Source of the DNA: an uncultured Leptospiraceae bacterium
Lineage (GTDB): Bacteria > Spirochaetota > Leptospiria > Leptospirales > Leptospiraceae
Reading direction: 5' to 3'
NCBI GenBank assembly: GCA_937924465.1
Contig: CALDSP010000001.1
Location: forward strand, 1-5,883
Length of the DNA: 5,883 nt
Shown: positions 1-5,883 of the stretch, piece by piece
How the letters are laid out: every line of letters starts with the position of its first letter
Numbering within the stretch: position 1 is the first letter of the stretch
The notes under the pieces: model-generated
Database searches by the model: none
The model's input: the letters and a program-made list of their open reading frames with translations, nothing else
What the model was told of the DNA's origin: nothing
Program-made: the position numbers and the translations under genes

Positions 1-8
1 AAATATAA

Positions 9-1115
9 CTAATTTGAAATTTTACTTAGTTTAAATAATTCTTCTAGAATTTGTTTGGACGTTGTGTGCCAATTCCATTCATCTTCTTTTATTTTATGAG
101 TTCGAGTTTTAATAGATCGATTTGCCATATTCAAAAAAGCATGTTTCCAAGCATCTATATCTAAAGGAGGAACAAATATATCATCTTCTTTATTTAAAAT
201 TTCGCAAAAAACAGGTATGTCAGATGCGATACAACATTTATCTTCTACCATAGCCTCAATTAAAGGCAAACCAAAACCTTCATGTAAAGAAGGAAATACA
301 AAAAATTCACAGTTCTTGTACAAATAAAGAAGTTCTTCTTCACTTGGATTTTCGTGAAAAAAAATTCCAAAACGTGTGTACTTATTATTTTGCAAATCTT
401 CTGCAAGAGTTTTATCTCCCCAACCAAACCGACCTGCAAGCAAAAGAGAATAAGGAAAGCCCTTTTGTTCTTCTTTAAGTTTAAGATATGCCTTTACAAT
501 AGTAAATAAATTTTTTCTTGGTTCTAAAGTTCCAACACTTAAAATAAATTTTTTGTATGGCAATTCTTTTGCTACAAAATTATCTCTATTTGCTCCGGGA
601 TAAACAACACGGGTTTTATTACATGTTTGTTTAGAGTACTCATGAAGTTCTTTTTCCGTATTTTTAGAAAGACACAAAATTCGGTTAGCATTGCGTAATG
701 TAAAGCGAGATAAAATTTTATGCTGCCAAAAATTGAGCTTTGTCATAGTTTGAGGGGCAGATAAAAAGTTTACATCATGATAGTTGACAATCATGGGACA
801 ATGCAAGGGAAAAATGGGCAGTAATTGTAATGTTCCCCAAAAAATGGACACTTGATCTTGCCTAAGCTGGCGAGGTAAGATAAAATTTAACCAAAATACA
901 CCTAAAAAAGATTTTATGGGTGCTAATTCTACGTTAGGTAACTGCCCAATTTCAGAAAATACTTTATGAATAGGCTTATTTGAGTATAAACGAAATTGAA
1001 AAGGGTGCTCTAATTTAGTTATAATTTTGAGCACTTCCCAAAGATAACGAGAATTTCCTGTAAACCCATATGCCAAAGGACGGGCATCTACTCCTATTAG
1101 AATTTTCCTATTCAT
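9..1115 (-). CDS. GT4-family glycosyltransferase (368 aa)
   Basis: This is a retaining GT-B glycosyltransferase of the GT4 (glycosyl transferases group 1) family. It would move a sugar from a nucleotide-sugar donor to a cell-surface glycan or lipid-linked acceptor at the cytoplasmic face of the inner membrane. Numbering from the chosen start, residues 3-180 form the acceptor-binding half, opening with the strand ILIGVDARPL. The donor-binding half opens with VGTLEPRKN (194-202), a typical GT4 junction motif. The family's E-x7-E signature is E279 to E287 (EGFGLPLIE), followed by the usual D-I-P element (299-301). The length is normal. The frame stays open to 1250, but the extra 45 residues would lie over the preceding small gene, and the Rossmann strand begins right after Met at 1115, so I chose that start. 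No clear Shine-Dalgarno precedes it. Its ATG overlaps the end of the upstream small gene by 8 bases, which suggests translational coupling. Sugar and acceptor cannot be read from the sequence; mannosyltransferase-like is only a possibility. Confidence 0.9.
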   Translation of the reverse strand: MNRKILIGVDARPLAYGFTGNSRYLWEVLKIITKLEHPFQFRLYSNKPIHKVFSEIGQLPNVELAPIKSFLGVFWLNFILPRQLRQDQVSIFWGTLQLLPIFPLHCPMIVNYHDVNFLSAPQTMTKLNFWQHKILSRFTLRNANRILCLSKNTEKELHEYSKQTCNKTRVVYPGANRDNFVAKELPYKKFILSVGTLEPRKNLFTIVKAYLKLKEEQKGFPYSLLLAGRFGWGDKTLAEDLQNNKYTRFGIFFHENPSEEELLYLYKNCEFFVFPSLHEGFGLPLIEAMVEDKCCIASDIPVFCEILNKEDDIFVPPLDIDAWKHAFLNMANRSIKTRTHKIKEDEWNWHTTSKQILEELFKLSKISN

Positions 1116-1296
1116 GTTTTCGAATGCTACATTTTGAACAGACCTCTGTATAACAAGAATAAAAGTCTTCTTTTTGATTGGGATTTTTCCATTGTTTGTA
1201 TTTACTAAATGCCCAAAATAAAACAGGAGAGAATAGTTTATAAACAGCAAAACCTACAATAAAATAAACCACATAATGTTGCATTTCTATGCTCAT
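1108..1296 (-). CDS. Small one-helix membrane protein with Cys-rich tail (62 aa)
   Basis: I do not recognise this protein by name. It has a hydrophobic stretch at about residues 8-30 (YVVYFIVGFAVYKLF onward), then a basic segment (KYKQWK), then a C-terminal tail with C48, C53, C56 and H61 in the spacing C-x4-C-x2-C-x4-H. The plan is a short membrane anchor with a small cytoplasmic Cys/His cluster. It loosely resembles FeoB-associated Cys-rich membrane proteins, but no iron-transport gene is nearby, so I do not assign that role. Evidence that it is real: it fills the space between the prohibitin gene and the glycosyltransferase, it has protein-like composition with a clear membrane segment, and its stop overlaps the glycosyltransferase ATG by 8 bases. 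Weakness: no good Shine-Dalgarno lies before the Met at 1296 or before the alternative Met at 1284 (residue 5). Both genes may be on the transcript of the upstream prohibitin. Confidence 0.6.
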   Translation of the reverse strand: MSIEMQHYVVYFIVGFAVYKLFSPVLFWAFSKYKQWKNPNQKEDFYSCYTEVCSKCSIRKHE

Positions 1297-1366
1297 ACTT
1301 ACAACTTTTTAAATACTAAGCCTTGTAGCAAGTATTCTTAGGTCTATTTTAGTGTAGGCTAAAAAG

Positions 1367-2155
1367 CTACTTAATGTTTAAAAAGGGAATTGTATTTCCA
1401 GAAAGCATATACTGCGGAAGTTTTCCATCCCATTTTTCAATTGCGTTTAGTTGAATCATTAAAGGAGTAACCGAAATATTTTTTAAACGAAGAGATTCTG
1501 CCTCTGCTCTAGCAGTAGCAATTTTCTGTTCTGCTTCAATTTTATACCTTTGTAAATCTCTTTCTGCTTTGAGTGCTAACTGTTCTGCTTCTTGTTTGGC
1601 TTCAATTGCTTTTGTAAAGGTAGCGGAAAACTGAAAGTCTTTTATAGAAAAATCATCAATTAAAATAAAGTATTTAGAAAGTCTAGTTTCAAGGGATTCT
1701 TTAATAAGAGTACTAACCTGTTCACGTAACGTAATCAGTTCAGTAGCTGTGTAACGTGCTGTTACTGCTTTTACTACTTCTTGGACAGCAGGATCAATAA
1801 TTGTACTTTCATAATACATACCTACGTTTTTATATAATTCATTTACTTTATCTTCTCGTAAATGATAATTCACGGCAATAATAGAAGTAATATTTTGCAA
1901 ATCTTTTGAAGCAGCTTCACATTTTGTTTCGCTTTTTTTAACTCGAACATCTACCTCTTCAATAGATTGCATAACTGGAACTCTCATGTGCAAGCCTTCA
2001 GAAAGAACCTTATCGGATACAGCACCAAAATTTAATACAACTCCTCTGTGACCTGCTGGAATAATCACACAGGGATTGATAGAAATTAAAATCACAAAAG
2101 CAACAATTCCCATCCCAATTTTCCAAATTAAATTAGAGTCAAGTTCTTTTGACAT
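1367..2155 (-). CDS. Prohibitin/SPFH (band 7) family membrane protein (262 aa)
   Basis: This is a bacterial member of the prohibitin branch of the SPFH/band 7 superfamily. These proteins assemble into large membrane-anchored rings or scaffolds and often modulate membrane proteases or membrane microdomains. One N-terminal membrane segment spans about residues 11-30. The band 7 domain follows at about 30-200, opening with IIPAGHRGVVLNFG. A charged, Ala/Glu-rich helix at about 180-225 is the usual assembly coiled coil. The C-terminus (KWDGKLPQYML...IPFLNI, 241-261) is the ending typical of prohibitin-type rather than HflK/HflC-type proteins, and the length is normal for the group. The start at 2155 is supported by AGGAG (2162-2166) at good spacing. 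Upstream is the EAL gene, 166 bases away. Downstream, 70 bases away, is the small membrane protein, possibly co-transcribed. No FtsH or NfeD-type partner is visible in the window, so its partner is unknown. Confidence 0.92.
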   Translation of the reverse strand: MSKELDSNLIWKIGMGIVAFVILISINPCVIIPAGHRGVVLNFGAVSDKVLSEGLHMRVPVMQSIEEVDVRVKKSETKCEAASKDLQNITSIIAVNYHLREDKVNELYKNVGMYYESTIIDPAVQEVVKAVTARYTATELITLREQVSTLIKESLETRLSKYFILIDDFSIKDFQFSATFTKAIEAKQEAEQLALKAERDLQRYKIEAEQKIATARAEAESLRLKNISVTPLMIQLNAIEKWDGKLPQYMLSGNTIPFLNIK

Positions 2156-2199
2156 AAGAAACTCCTATAAATGTTTTTGTTTTATTAGTTTGATTGACT

Positions 2200-2228
2200 C
2201 TTTTATGAGAATTATTTTTTTGCAACAA
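2200..2228 (-). promoter_or_regulatory. Possible promoter for the prohibitin gene
   Basis: On the minus strand, TTGTTG (2228-2223) and TAAAAG (2205-2200) are separated by 17 bases. This would place a transcription start near 2193, about 38 bases before the prohibitin ATG. Both boxes match the sigma-70 consensus only partly, and such AT-rich DNA yields matches by chance. The rest of the 2156-2321 gap shows only an AT-only 6-bp inverted repeat (2290-2306) and no other clear element. Confidence 0.25.
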
Positions 2229-2321
2229 AAAATGATTTTAAAGATTAGTAAAAAATTTATTGTATAGTTTTTTAAATTTAAGTCTTAGGAAAGAATATAT
2301 TTCTTTAAAAGAATTATCGTT

Positions 2322-3695
2322 TTAGTAATTCCATAAACCATTTTGTTTTGCTACTTGAAAAATATGACCTATTTTCTTTTGTTCTTTTAGTAATTTAGGA
2401 TTACCTAATATTTCATAAACTACTTCTTCAGGAAGTCCTTGTAATTTTTCAAACTCCTCTTTGTACTGCGCAATGGGAATTTTACTAAAAAGTATGAATG
2501 CCTGGTATTGATAGATTTGATGCTCCATTAAAAATTTCAATGTTTCTAGATCTTCTACAGCTTCAGCAGTAATTGTAGCCTCTCGGTTATCGGCAAGTTT
2601 TTTACAATAATCAATAAAGGCTAAATTATCCAAAAATTTTACATTATCCTCATTTGCTTTAAATTTAAAAGAAATAGGATCTAGTTTAAATTCTTGGATC
2701 ATAACTCCCAAATCTAATACAATTTGATGACTAGAACTTTTGACCCCAAAGTCATCAGCAGCAAAACTAAAACCATAATCCCAAAAACATCGACAGACGT
2801 CACGCAACAGAAATTCACCCTCTTCATAATGTTTTTCTATAAGTTCAAATCGAACATTATTGGGATATAAACCTCGAGAGCGAATTAACATATTAAATCG
2901 ACTCACCTTTTCATAATTGGAAAAAGTATCTAATAATGACTGCGGAGAGATATTAAATTTGAGTAAGCCAGGTGCTCTTTCACAAGCGATAATCAATTTT
3001 TCAAGAATCAAAAGTTCTATGCGTTTAATGTCTTGAGAAAGAGGGATATCGTTAATTAGATCTTTATAGCCCTTGTAAGCTCCCCCACCTACAAAAACTT
3101 CCCCACCCTTCACTGAAAAAATCTTTTTTTTATGATCATAATATACTGTAGGTTGAAGCATTGCCTCCGTCCCACTTCCAGATATATAAGTATTAGCACG
3201 ATTAAAATAAGTCCACCCCCAACGAACTAAATTATCATGTAAATTTTTTTCAGAGGTTGTTACAAGGTCACTGTAAATTTCATTCACTGTGGATATATAA
3301 TTACTTTGAGTTCGAGCAATCCCGTAATCAAACTGACAAATTTTTTGCCTAATACAATCTTGATGAAACCTTCCAAAAGAATTATCAATGTTTGGAAGCC
3401 GATCCGCTGATTGCTCTTGTAAAGAAACTAAACCCATAAGTAAACTTTGTTTTGATTCAATGAAATAAAAACCCATCTTTAAGTCCGAGGTTTCTAAAAT
3501 ATTTTTAATTTCTTTTTTTAATAAGGCAATAAAATCAATTAAACTTATATTTTGTATGTTTTCAAAACGAATCATAAAAACAGGACGTCCTCGATTCTCA
3601 TCAATTATGAATTTTTTGAAGGATTCCAGATTTTGTAAGTCATTGAATGTTTCTTGATTATTTTCAAAATCGGAAAGCTCATAACCATCCTGCAT
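2322..3695 (-). CDS. Degenerate GGDEF-like / EAL domain protein, putative c-di-GMP phosphodiesterase or sensor (457 aa)
   Basis: Residues 178 to about 415 form an EAL domain, the fold that hydrolyses or binds the second messenger c-di-GMP. The visible family motifs are QPTVYYD (181-187, the QPI start), EVF in place of EAL (E199), NIS (248-250), FELIE (283-287), DDFG (314-317), FKLD (336-339), AEAVE (377-381) and QAFILFSK (398-405). The metal- and substrate-binding set E199, N248, E284, D314, D315, K337, E378 and Q398 therefore looks nearly intact, so activity is possible. Unusual points are the loop-6 segment, which reads DDFGVKSSS instead of DDFGxGYSS, and Ala for Gly after the final Gln. 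Residues 35 to about 155 have the length and alternating pattern expected of a GGDEF domain, but GG(D/E)EF is missing, so it should not make c-di-GMP. There is no membrane segment, and no PAS or receiver domain. The start at 3695 is backed by AAGAAGG (3702-3708). The gene is apparently monocistronic, divergent from the SH3b gene. Confidence 0.85.
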   Translation of the reverse strand: MQDGYELSDFENNQETFNDLQNLESFKKFIIDENRGRPVFMIRFENIQNISLIDFIALLKKEIKNILETSDLKMGFYFIESKQSLLMGLVSLQEQSADRLPNIDNSFGRFHQDCIRQKICQFDYGIARTQSNYISTVNEIYSDLVTTSEKNLHDNLVRWGWTYFNRANTYISGSGTEAMLQPTVYYDHKKKIFSVKGGEVFVGGGAYKGYKDLINDIPLSQDIKRIELLILEKLIIACERAPGLLKFNISPQSLLDTFSNYEKVSRFNMLIRSRGLYPNNVRFELIEKHYEEGEFLLRDVCRCFWDYGFSFAADDFGVKSSSHQIVLDLGVMIQEFKLDPISFKFKANEDNVKFLDNLAFIDYCKKLADNREATITAEAVEDLETLKFLMEHQIYQYQAFILFSKIPIAQYKEEFEKLQGLPEEVVYEILGNPKLLKEQKKIGHIFQVAKQNGLWNY

Positions 3696-3724
3696 AAAAT
3701 ACCTTCTTCAAATTTATTTAATAA

Positions 3725-3752
3725 AATTTAAAAAATTTCATGAAGTAGTCAA
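3725..3752 (-). promoter_or_regulatory. Possible promoter for the EAL gene
   Basis: On the minus strand, TTGACT (3752-3747), five of six bases to the -35 consensus, is followed after 16 bases by TAAATT (3730-3725), four of six bases to the -10 consensus. A start near 3718 would give a leader of about 22 bases containing the ribosome site at 3702-3708. An alternative weaker pair lies further upstream (TTGTTA with TATGAA, 18 bases apart), overlapping the inverted repeat at 3796-3817. Confidence 0.3.
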
Positions 3753-3795
3753 GCAAAAGTTAGAGAATGGGAAAGGAAAAAAATTTTCATAGTGT

Positions 3796-3817
3796 AATTG
3801 TTCAAAAACTAACAATT
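3796..3817. repeat. Operator-like inverted repeat AATTGTT-N8-AACAATT
   Basis: Seven-base perfect arms (3796-3802 and 3811-3817) flank an 8-base spacer, giving a 22-base symmetric element in the middle of the divergent promoter region. The arms contain a G/C pair and are not pure AT runs. Size and symmetry fit a site for a dimeric helix-turn-helix regulator, but no regulator gene is in the window. Chance occurrence in AT-rich DNA is a real alternative. Confidence 0.3.
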
Positions 3818-3820
3818 TGA

Positions 3821-3834
3821 AAATTCTTGAATTT
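3821..3834. repeat. Short palindrome AAATTC-TT-GAATTT
   Basis: Six-base perfect arms with a two-base centre lie four bases after the 3796-3817 repeat and upstream of the SH3b promoter. This may be a protein-binding site or chance; the spacing to the other repeats is noted only because three such elements are clustered. Confidence 0.2.
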
Positions 3835-3841
3835 AAAGATT

Positions 3842-3859
3842 TAAATAAATTTTTATTTA
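3842..3859. repeat. AT-only inverted repeat directly upstream of the SH3b -35 box
   Basis: TAAATAAA (3842-3849) and TTTATTTA (3852-3859) form eight-base perfect arms around TT. The right arm ends at the base before the -35 box TTGAAG. The composition and position would suit an UP element contacted by the alpha subunit of RNA polymerase, or a regulator site. Pure AT symmetry makes chance likely. Confidence 0.25.
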
Positions 3860-3888
3860 TTGAAGTTGATTTCTGCTCGCTTTATAAA
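3860..3888 (+). promoter_or_regulatory. Sigma-70-type promoter for the SH3b gene
   Basis: TTGAAG (3860-3865) and TATAAA (3883-3888) are separated by an optimal 17 bases. Transcription would start near 3895, about 26 bases before the ATG, leaving room for the ribosome site GAAAGGG (3907-3913). This is the best promoter match in the window. Confidence 0.5.
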
Positions 3889-3920
3889 ATAACTGAATTA
3901 TTTAACGAAAGGGAAAAATT

Positions 3921-4979
3921 ATGAAAATTTTATTTCTTTTATTTTTATTTTTTACTTCATCCATCATTTTTGCTCAAGCAATTGAGAAAGGAAAAAGCTA
4001 CTATGTATTCACTGAATCTGGAACACTCAATCTTCGGCAAGCTCCTGAAAAAGGACAGGTCATACAAAAATTGGAAAGAGGAACACAGGTAAAAGTTACA
4101 AAAACGAATCATGAAGATAGCAACTTACCTTATGGTTGGGTGGAAGTCAGCATAGGAAAAACCAAAGGTTTTTTATCTACTCAATTTCTTTCTTCTATTC
4201 ATCCTAAAGATATTAACAAGGCCCATATGATTGCAAGCCTAAAACCAACCGATGTATTAGGAGTCAATCATATTCAACCAATTGCTTTTCATATAAATCA
4301 AATTTGGCTTGGGGTTGCAGTTGATCAAATTGAATCAGCAGCTTTTCTTAAACTTGCTTTAAATAATAAGTATAATTTTAGTATTTTAAATAAAACAGGT
4401 AAAATAGTCGAAAGTAAAAATATTTTTGAAGTGGGAAAATTTGGATGCCAAGAATACAAAGGTGGAAAAATCCGCTCTAATTTGGACTCTTCAAAGGAAG
4501 AGTATTTAGTAGTTTATGGATTCAAACCTCAAACTATTGAACTCAATGATAAAGTAAGTGATAGCTTACTCAAACAAATTCGCCAAAATGCTATTCAAGA
4601 ATTTGTAAAAAATAATATTTCTCAAGAAGAAACAAAAGACTTATTAGAAAAACATTACCTAGCAAACGCAAACAACAATCAATTTGTTTTGAGTCGTTTT
4701 GCAACAAAGAAAGGAGATTTTGAACATGGAAATTTATTTCTCATTTATACTTTAAATAAAAACAAAGTAAATAAAAAAGTTTTTTCTAACTTTAAAGAGC
4801 TCGGTGAAGAAGTAGCTCCCTATGGAGGAAGTTTTCACTTAAAAGGTGGCTTTATTAAAGATGAGAAACTAATATTTATCATGTATAGCAATGGTTTTGA
4901 TGGATACTTGCAAGAAATTTATGAACTAAGTCCAAAAGAATTCAAGCAAGTTGCCTCGGGAGGAGGAGATGCTTGTTAA
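3921..4979 (+). CDS. Exported SH3b-domain protein with uncharacterised C-terminal region (352 aa)
   Basis: Residues 1-20 are a classic Sec signal peptide: MK, a long Leu/Phe/Ile core and a likely signal peptidase I site after A-Q-A at 18-20, with no lipobox Cys. The mature protein should be periplasmic or outside the cell. Residues about 25-92 are a bacterial SH3 (SH3b) domain, shown by TLNLRQAPEKG (35-45), a V-x-K-L-x-R-G-T turn and the closing GWVEV...GFLSTQFL. SH3b domains commonly bind peptidoglycan or peptide ligands. Residues about 95-352 match nothing I can name. They look like a soluble mixed alpha/beta region with a charged helix at about 210-245, and end in the Gly-rich SGGGDAC. The only two Cys in the mature protein, C176 and C352, could form a disulfide. 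No catalytic NlpC/P60 or amidase motif is present. The start has a strong ribosome site (GAAAGGG, seven bases away) and a good promoter. It is a single-gene unit converging on the M61 gene. Confidence 0.85.
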   Translation: MKILFLLFLFFTSSIIFAQAIEKGKSYYVFTESGTLNLRQAPEKGQVIQKLERGTQVKVTKTNHEDSNLPYGWVEVSIGKTKGFLSTQFLSSIHPKDINKAHMIASLKPTDVLGVNHIQPIAFHINQIWLGVAVDQIESAAFLKLALNNKYNFSILNKTGKIVESKNIFEVGKFGCQEYKGGKIRSNLDSSKEEYLVVYGFKPQTIELNDKVSDSLLKQIRQNAIQEFVKNNISQEETKDLLEKHYLANANNNQFVLSRFATKKGDFEHGNLFLIYTLNKNKVNKKVFSNFKELGEEVAPYGGSFHLKGGFIKDEKLIFIMYSNGFDGYLQEIYELSPKEFKQVASGGGDAC

Positions 4980-4992
4980 TTAAAAATTACTA

Positions 4993-5020
4993 AAACAAAA
5001 CTGTGTTTCATTTCTTTTTA
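4993..5020 (+). terminator. Weak possible terminator after the SH3b gene
   Basis: AAACA (4993-4997) and TGTTT (5004-5008) could pair around a six-base loop, followed two bases later by a T-rich run (5011-5019). The stem is short and AT-rich. Another small hairpin, GCAAT-AAA-ATTGC (5027-5039), lies nearer the end of the convergent M61 gene but has no T run on either strand. The 74-base gap between the convergent stops shows nothing better. Confidence 0.2.
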
Positions 5021-5053
5021 AGAATTGCAATAAAATTGCCGAATAGTAAAGTA

Positions 5054-5883
5054 TTAAGTTTTCACTCCTTTAAAAAATATTTTTGCTAAACGGTTTTCTT
5101 TTAACTCTTTTTTGAGATTGAAATAATAATCATAAATATAGTGGTATTTAGCTTGGTAATTGACTTCTTTTTCTTTTCCATTTCTTGAAAGTAAAATTTT
5201 AATTTGTTGATTTCTTTTTAGGTTCACAGAGAGTTCATCGATTTTTTTTTTATCGACTTTCTCTCCATTGATAGCAATAATTTCATCTCCAACAGATATA
5301 TCTACATTTCTTAAGCGTTCATGATAAATTTTCGATACATTAGTTATTCCATTTTCAGTTTCAGCTTCAAAATGCAGGCAGGTTTCTCTAACAACCCTAG
5401 CTAGTTTAATTCCTAGAATAGAAAGATATTTTTGATATGGTATAGTAACAGGTTTTTCAATATAATTCTTAAACTCTTTATATATATCAACTCCAGTAGC
5501 TTCTAAACAAGAATCAAAAAAATCTTGTTTCGTAAATCCTGTTTTTTTTGTAATTGCATAAACTTTATATAAATGTCGCATAACGTCAGTTAAACTTTTT
5601 TTTCCTTTAGTTTGTTTTAAGATATATAAATACATACATAAAGCAAGAATTCCACCTTTAGTATAGTAAGAAACAGAAACGTTGTGTGAATTTTCATCTC
5701 GCATGTAGTATTTTATCCAAGTATTGAAAGAAGCCGATTCTAGGCTCATCCATTTCTCCCCTTCACTTCTTGTAAGATGATTAATATCTTTTAGAACTTC
5801 TCCTAGATAATCAGAGATTTTAATTACTTTGCTAAGTAACAAAAAATAATTATCGTAAAAACTAGTAATTCCTTCTGAAATCC
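5054..5883 (-). CDS. M61-family metallopeptidase (glycyl aminopeptidase-like) with C-terminal PDZ domain, 5' end outside window
   Basis: This is the C-terminal part of an M61 peptidase, a zinc aminopeptidase family with preference for N-terminal Gly or Ala. The frame is open through the right edge with no stop, so the gene is partial. The edge sequence reads ISEGITSFYDNYFLL, matching the family's (W)xSEGFTxYYxxLLL element, whose Glu is the third zinc ligand. The HExxH motif must lie beyond the window. A Leu TTG at 5842 could be read as a start but falls inside this conserved element, so I reject it. Continuing from there, SLESASFNTWIKYYM, DEN and VSYYTKGGILAL follow the family pattern closely; the Tyr-Tyr/Lys-Gly segment lines the active site. 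A PDZ domain follows (about 5160-5440), including VGDEIIAINGEKVD, and probably recognises peptide ends. Whether it is exported cannot be judged without the N-terminus. It carries an A10 run in coding sense (5242-5251). Confidence 0.9.
   Translation of the reverse strand, partial: ISEGITSFYDNYFLLLSKVIKISDYLGEVLKDINHLTRSEGEKWMSLESASFNTWIKYYMRDENSHNVSVSYYTKGGILALCMYLYILKQTKGKKSLTDVMRHLYKVYAITKKTGFTKQDFFDSCLEATGVDIYKEFKNYIEKPVTIPYQKYLSILGIKLARVVRETCLHFEAETENGITNVSKIYHERLRNVDISVGDEIIAINGEKVDKKKIDELSVNLKRNQQIKILLSRNGKEKEVNYQAKYHYIYDYYFNLKKELKENRLAKIFFKGVKT

Larger units (their letters stand above)
3696..3920. promoter_or_regulatory. Divergent AT-rich intergenic region between EAL and SH3b genes
   Basis: This 225-base region has no open frame of note and is almost entirely A and T. 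It must contain the promoters for both flanking, divergently read genes. It holds a good plus-strand promoter at its right end, a weaker minus-strand promoter at its left end, and three short inverted repeats between them (3796-3817, 3821-3834 and 3842-3859). The repeats could be regulator sites or chance in AT-rich DNA. Confidence 0.6.

Noticed and set aside
1116..1250. Extended N-terminus of the glycosyltransferase (45 extra residues from 1250)
   Set aside because: It would lie over the small membrane protein gene in another frame, is not glycosyltransferase-like, and the conserved first strand starts right after the Met at 1115.
2076..2267. Plus-strand open frame of 63 residues antisense to the prohibitin start
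   Set aside because: More than a third of it is antisense to the prohibitin coding region and the rest is AT-rich spacer; it has no ribosome site and no protein-like features.
2290..2306. Hairpin AAAGAA-TATAT-TTCTTT as terminator of the EAL gene
   Set aside because: The stem has only one G/C pair and is not followed by a T run on the minus-strand transcript, so it is unlikely to terminate.
3591..3695. PAS, receiver or membrane sensor at the N-terminus of the EAL protein
   Set aside because: The first 35 residues are short, hydrophilic and acidic, with no hydrophobic helix and no phospho-acceptor motif.
5027..5039. Hairpin GCAAT-AAA-ATTGC as a bidirectional terminator between convergent genes
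   Set aside because: The stem is five pairs and no adequate T run follows on either strand.
5840..5842. TTG as the start codon of the M61 gene
   Set aside because: The frame stays open upstream to the window edge and the upstream residues (SEGITSFYDNYF) are a conserved M61 zinc-ligand element, so the gene is partial rather than starting here.

Overview
This is an AT-rich window from a bacterial chromosome, probably a Gram-negative one. It holds six protein genes: five complete and one cut by the right edge. There is no RNA gene, transposon, CRISPR array or phage-like segment that I can see. The low GC is uniform across all genes, so nothing marks any part as recently acquired. A Sec-exported SH3b protein, a bacterial prohibitin, a c-di-GMP-type EAL protein and an M61 glycyl aminopeptidase-like enzyme would fit a low-GC Proteobacteria-like or Bdellovibrionota/Oligoflexia-like organism. 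That placement is a guess from gene content and base composition, not a demonstrated assignment.

Layout from left to right. On the minus strand, read right to left, lie a prohibitin/SPFH membrane protein (1367-2155), a 62-residue one-helix membrane protein with a Cys-rich tail (1108-1296) and a GT4 glycosyltransferase (9-1115). The last two overlap by 8 bases and are probably translated as a coupled pair. The prohibitin lies 70 bases upstream of them and may share the transcript. Next, also on the minus strand, is a degenerate-GGDEF/EAL protein (2322-3695) with its own ribosome site. A 225-base, very AT-rich divergent intergenic region (3696-3920) follows. It separates the EAL gene from a plus-strand gene for an exported SH3b-domain protein (3921-4979) and carries a good promoter for the SH3b gene plus several small inverted repeats. 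Finally, convergent with the SH3b gene, lies the C-terminal part of an M61-family metallopeptidase with a PDZ domain (5054-5883, 5' end outside the window).

The genes do not form an obvious single pathway. Most concern the envelope: glycan transfer, membrane scaffolding by an SPFH protein, an exported SH3b protein and a peptidase. One concerns c-di-GMP. The points most worth a second look are the EAL protein (nearly full catalytic residue set, altered loop-6 motif, GGDEF-like half without its signature), the unknown domain after the SH3b domain, the small Cys/His-tailed membrane protein coupled to the glycosyltransferase, and the operator-like inverted repeats in the divergent promoter region. 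I found no convincing new multi-gene system.
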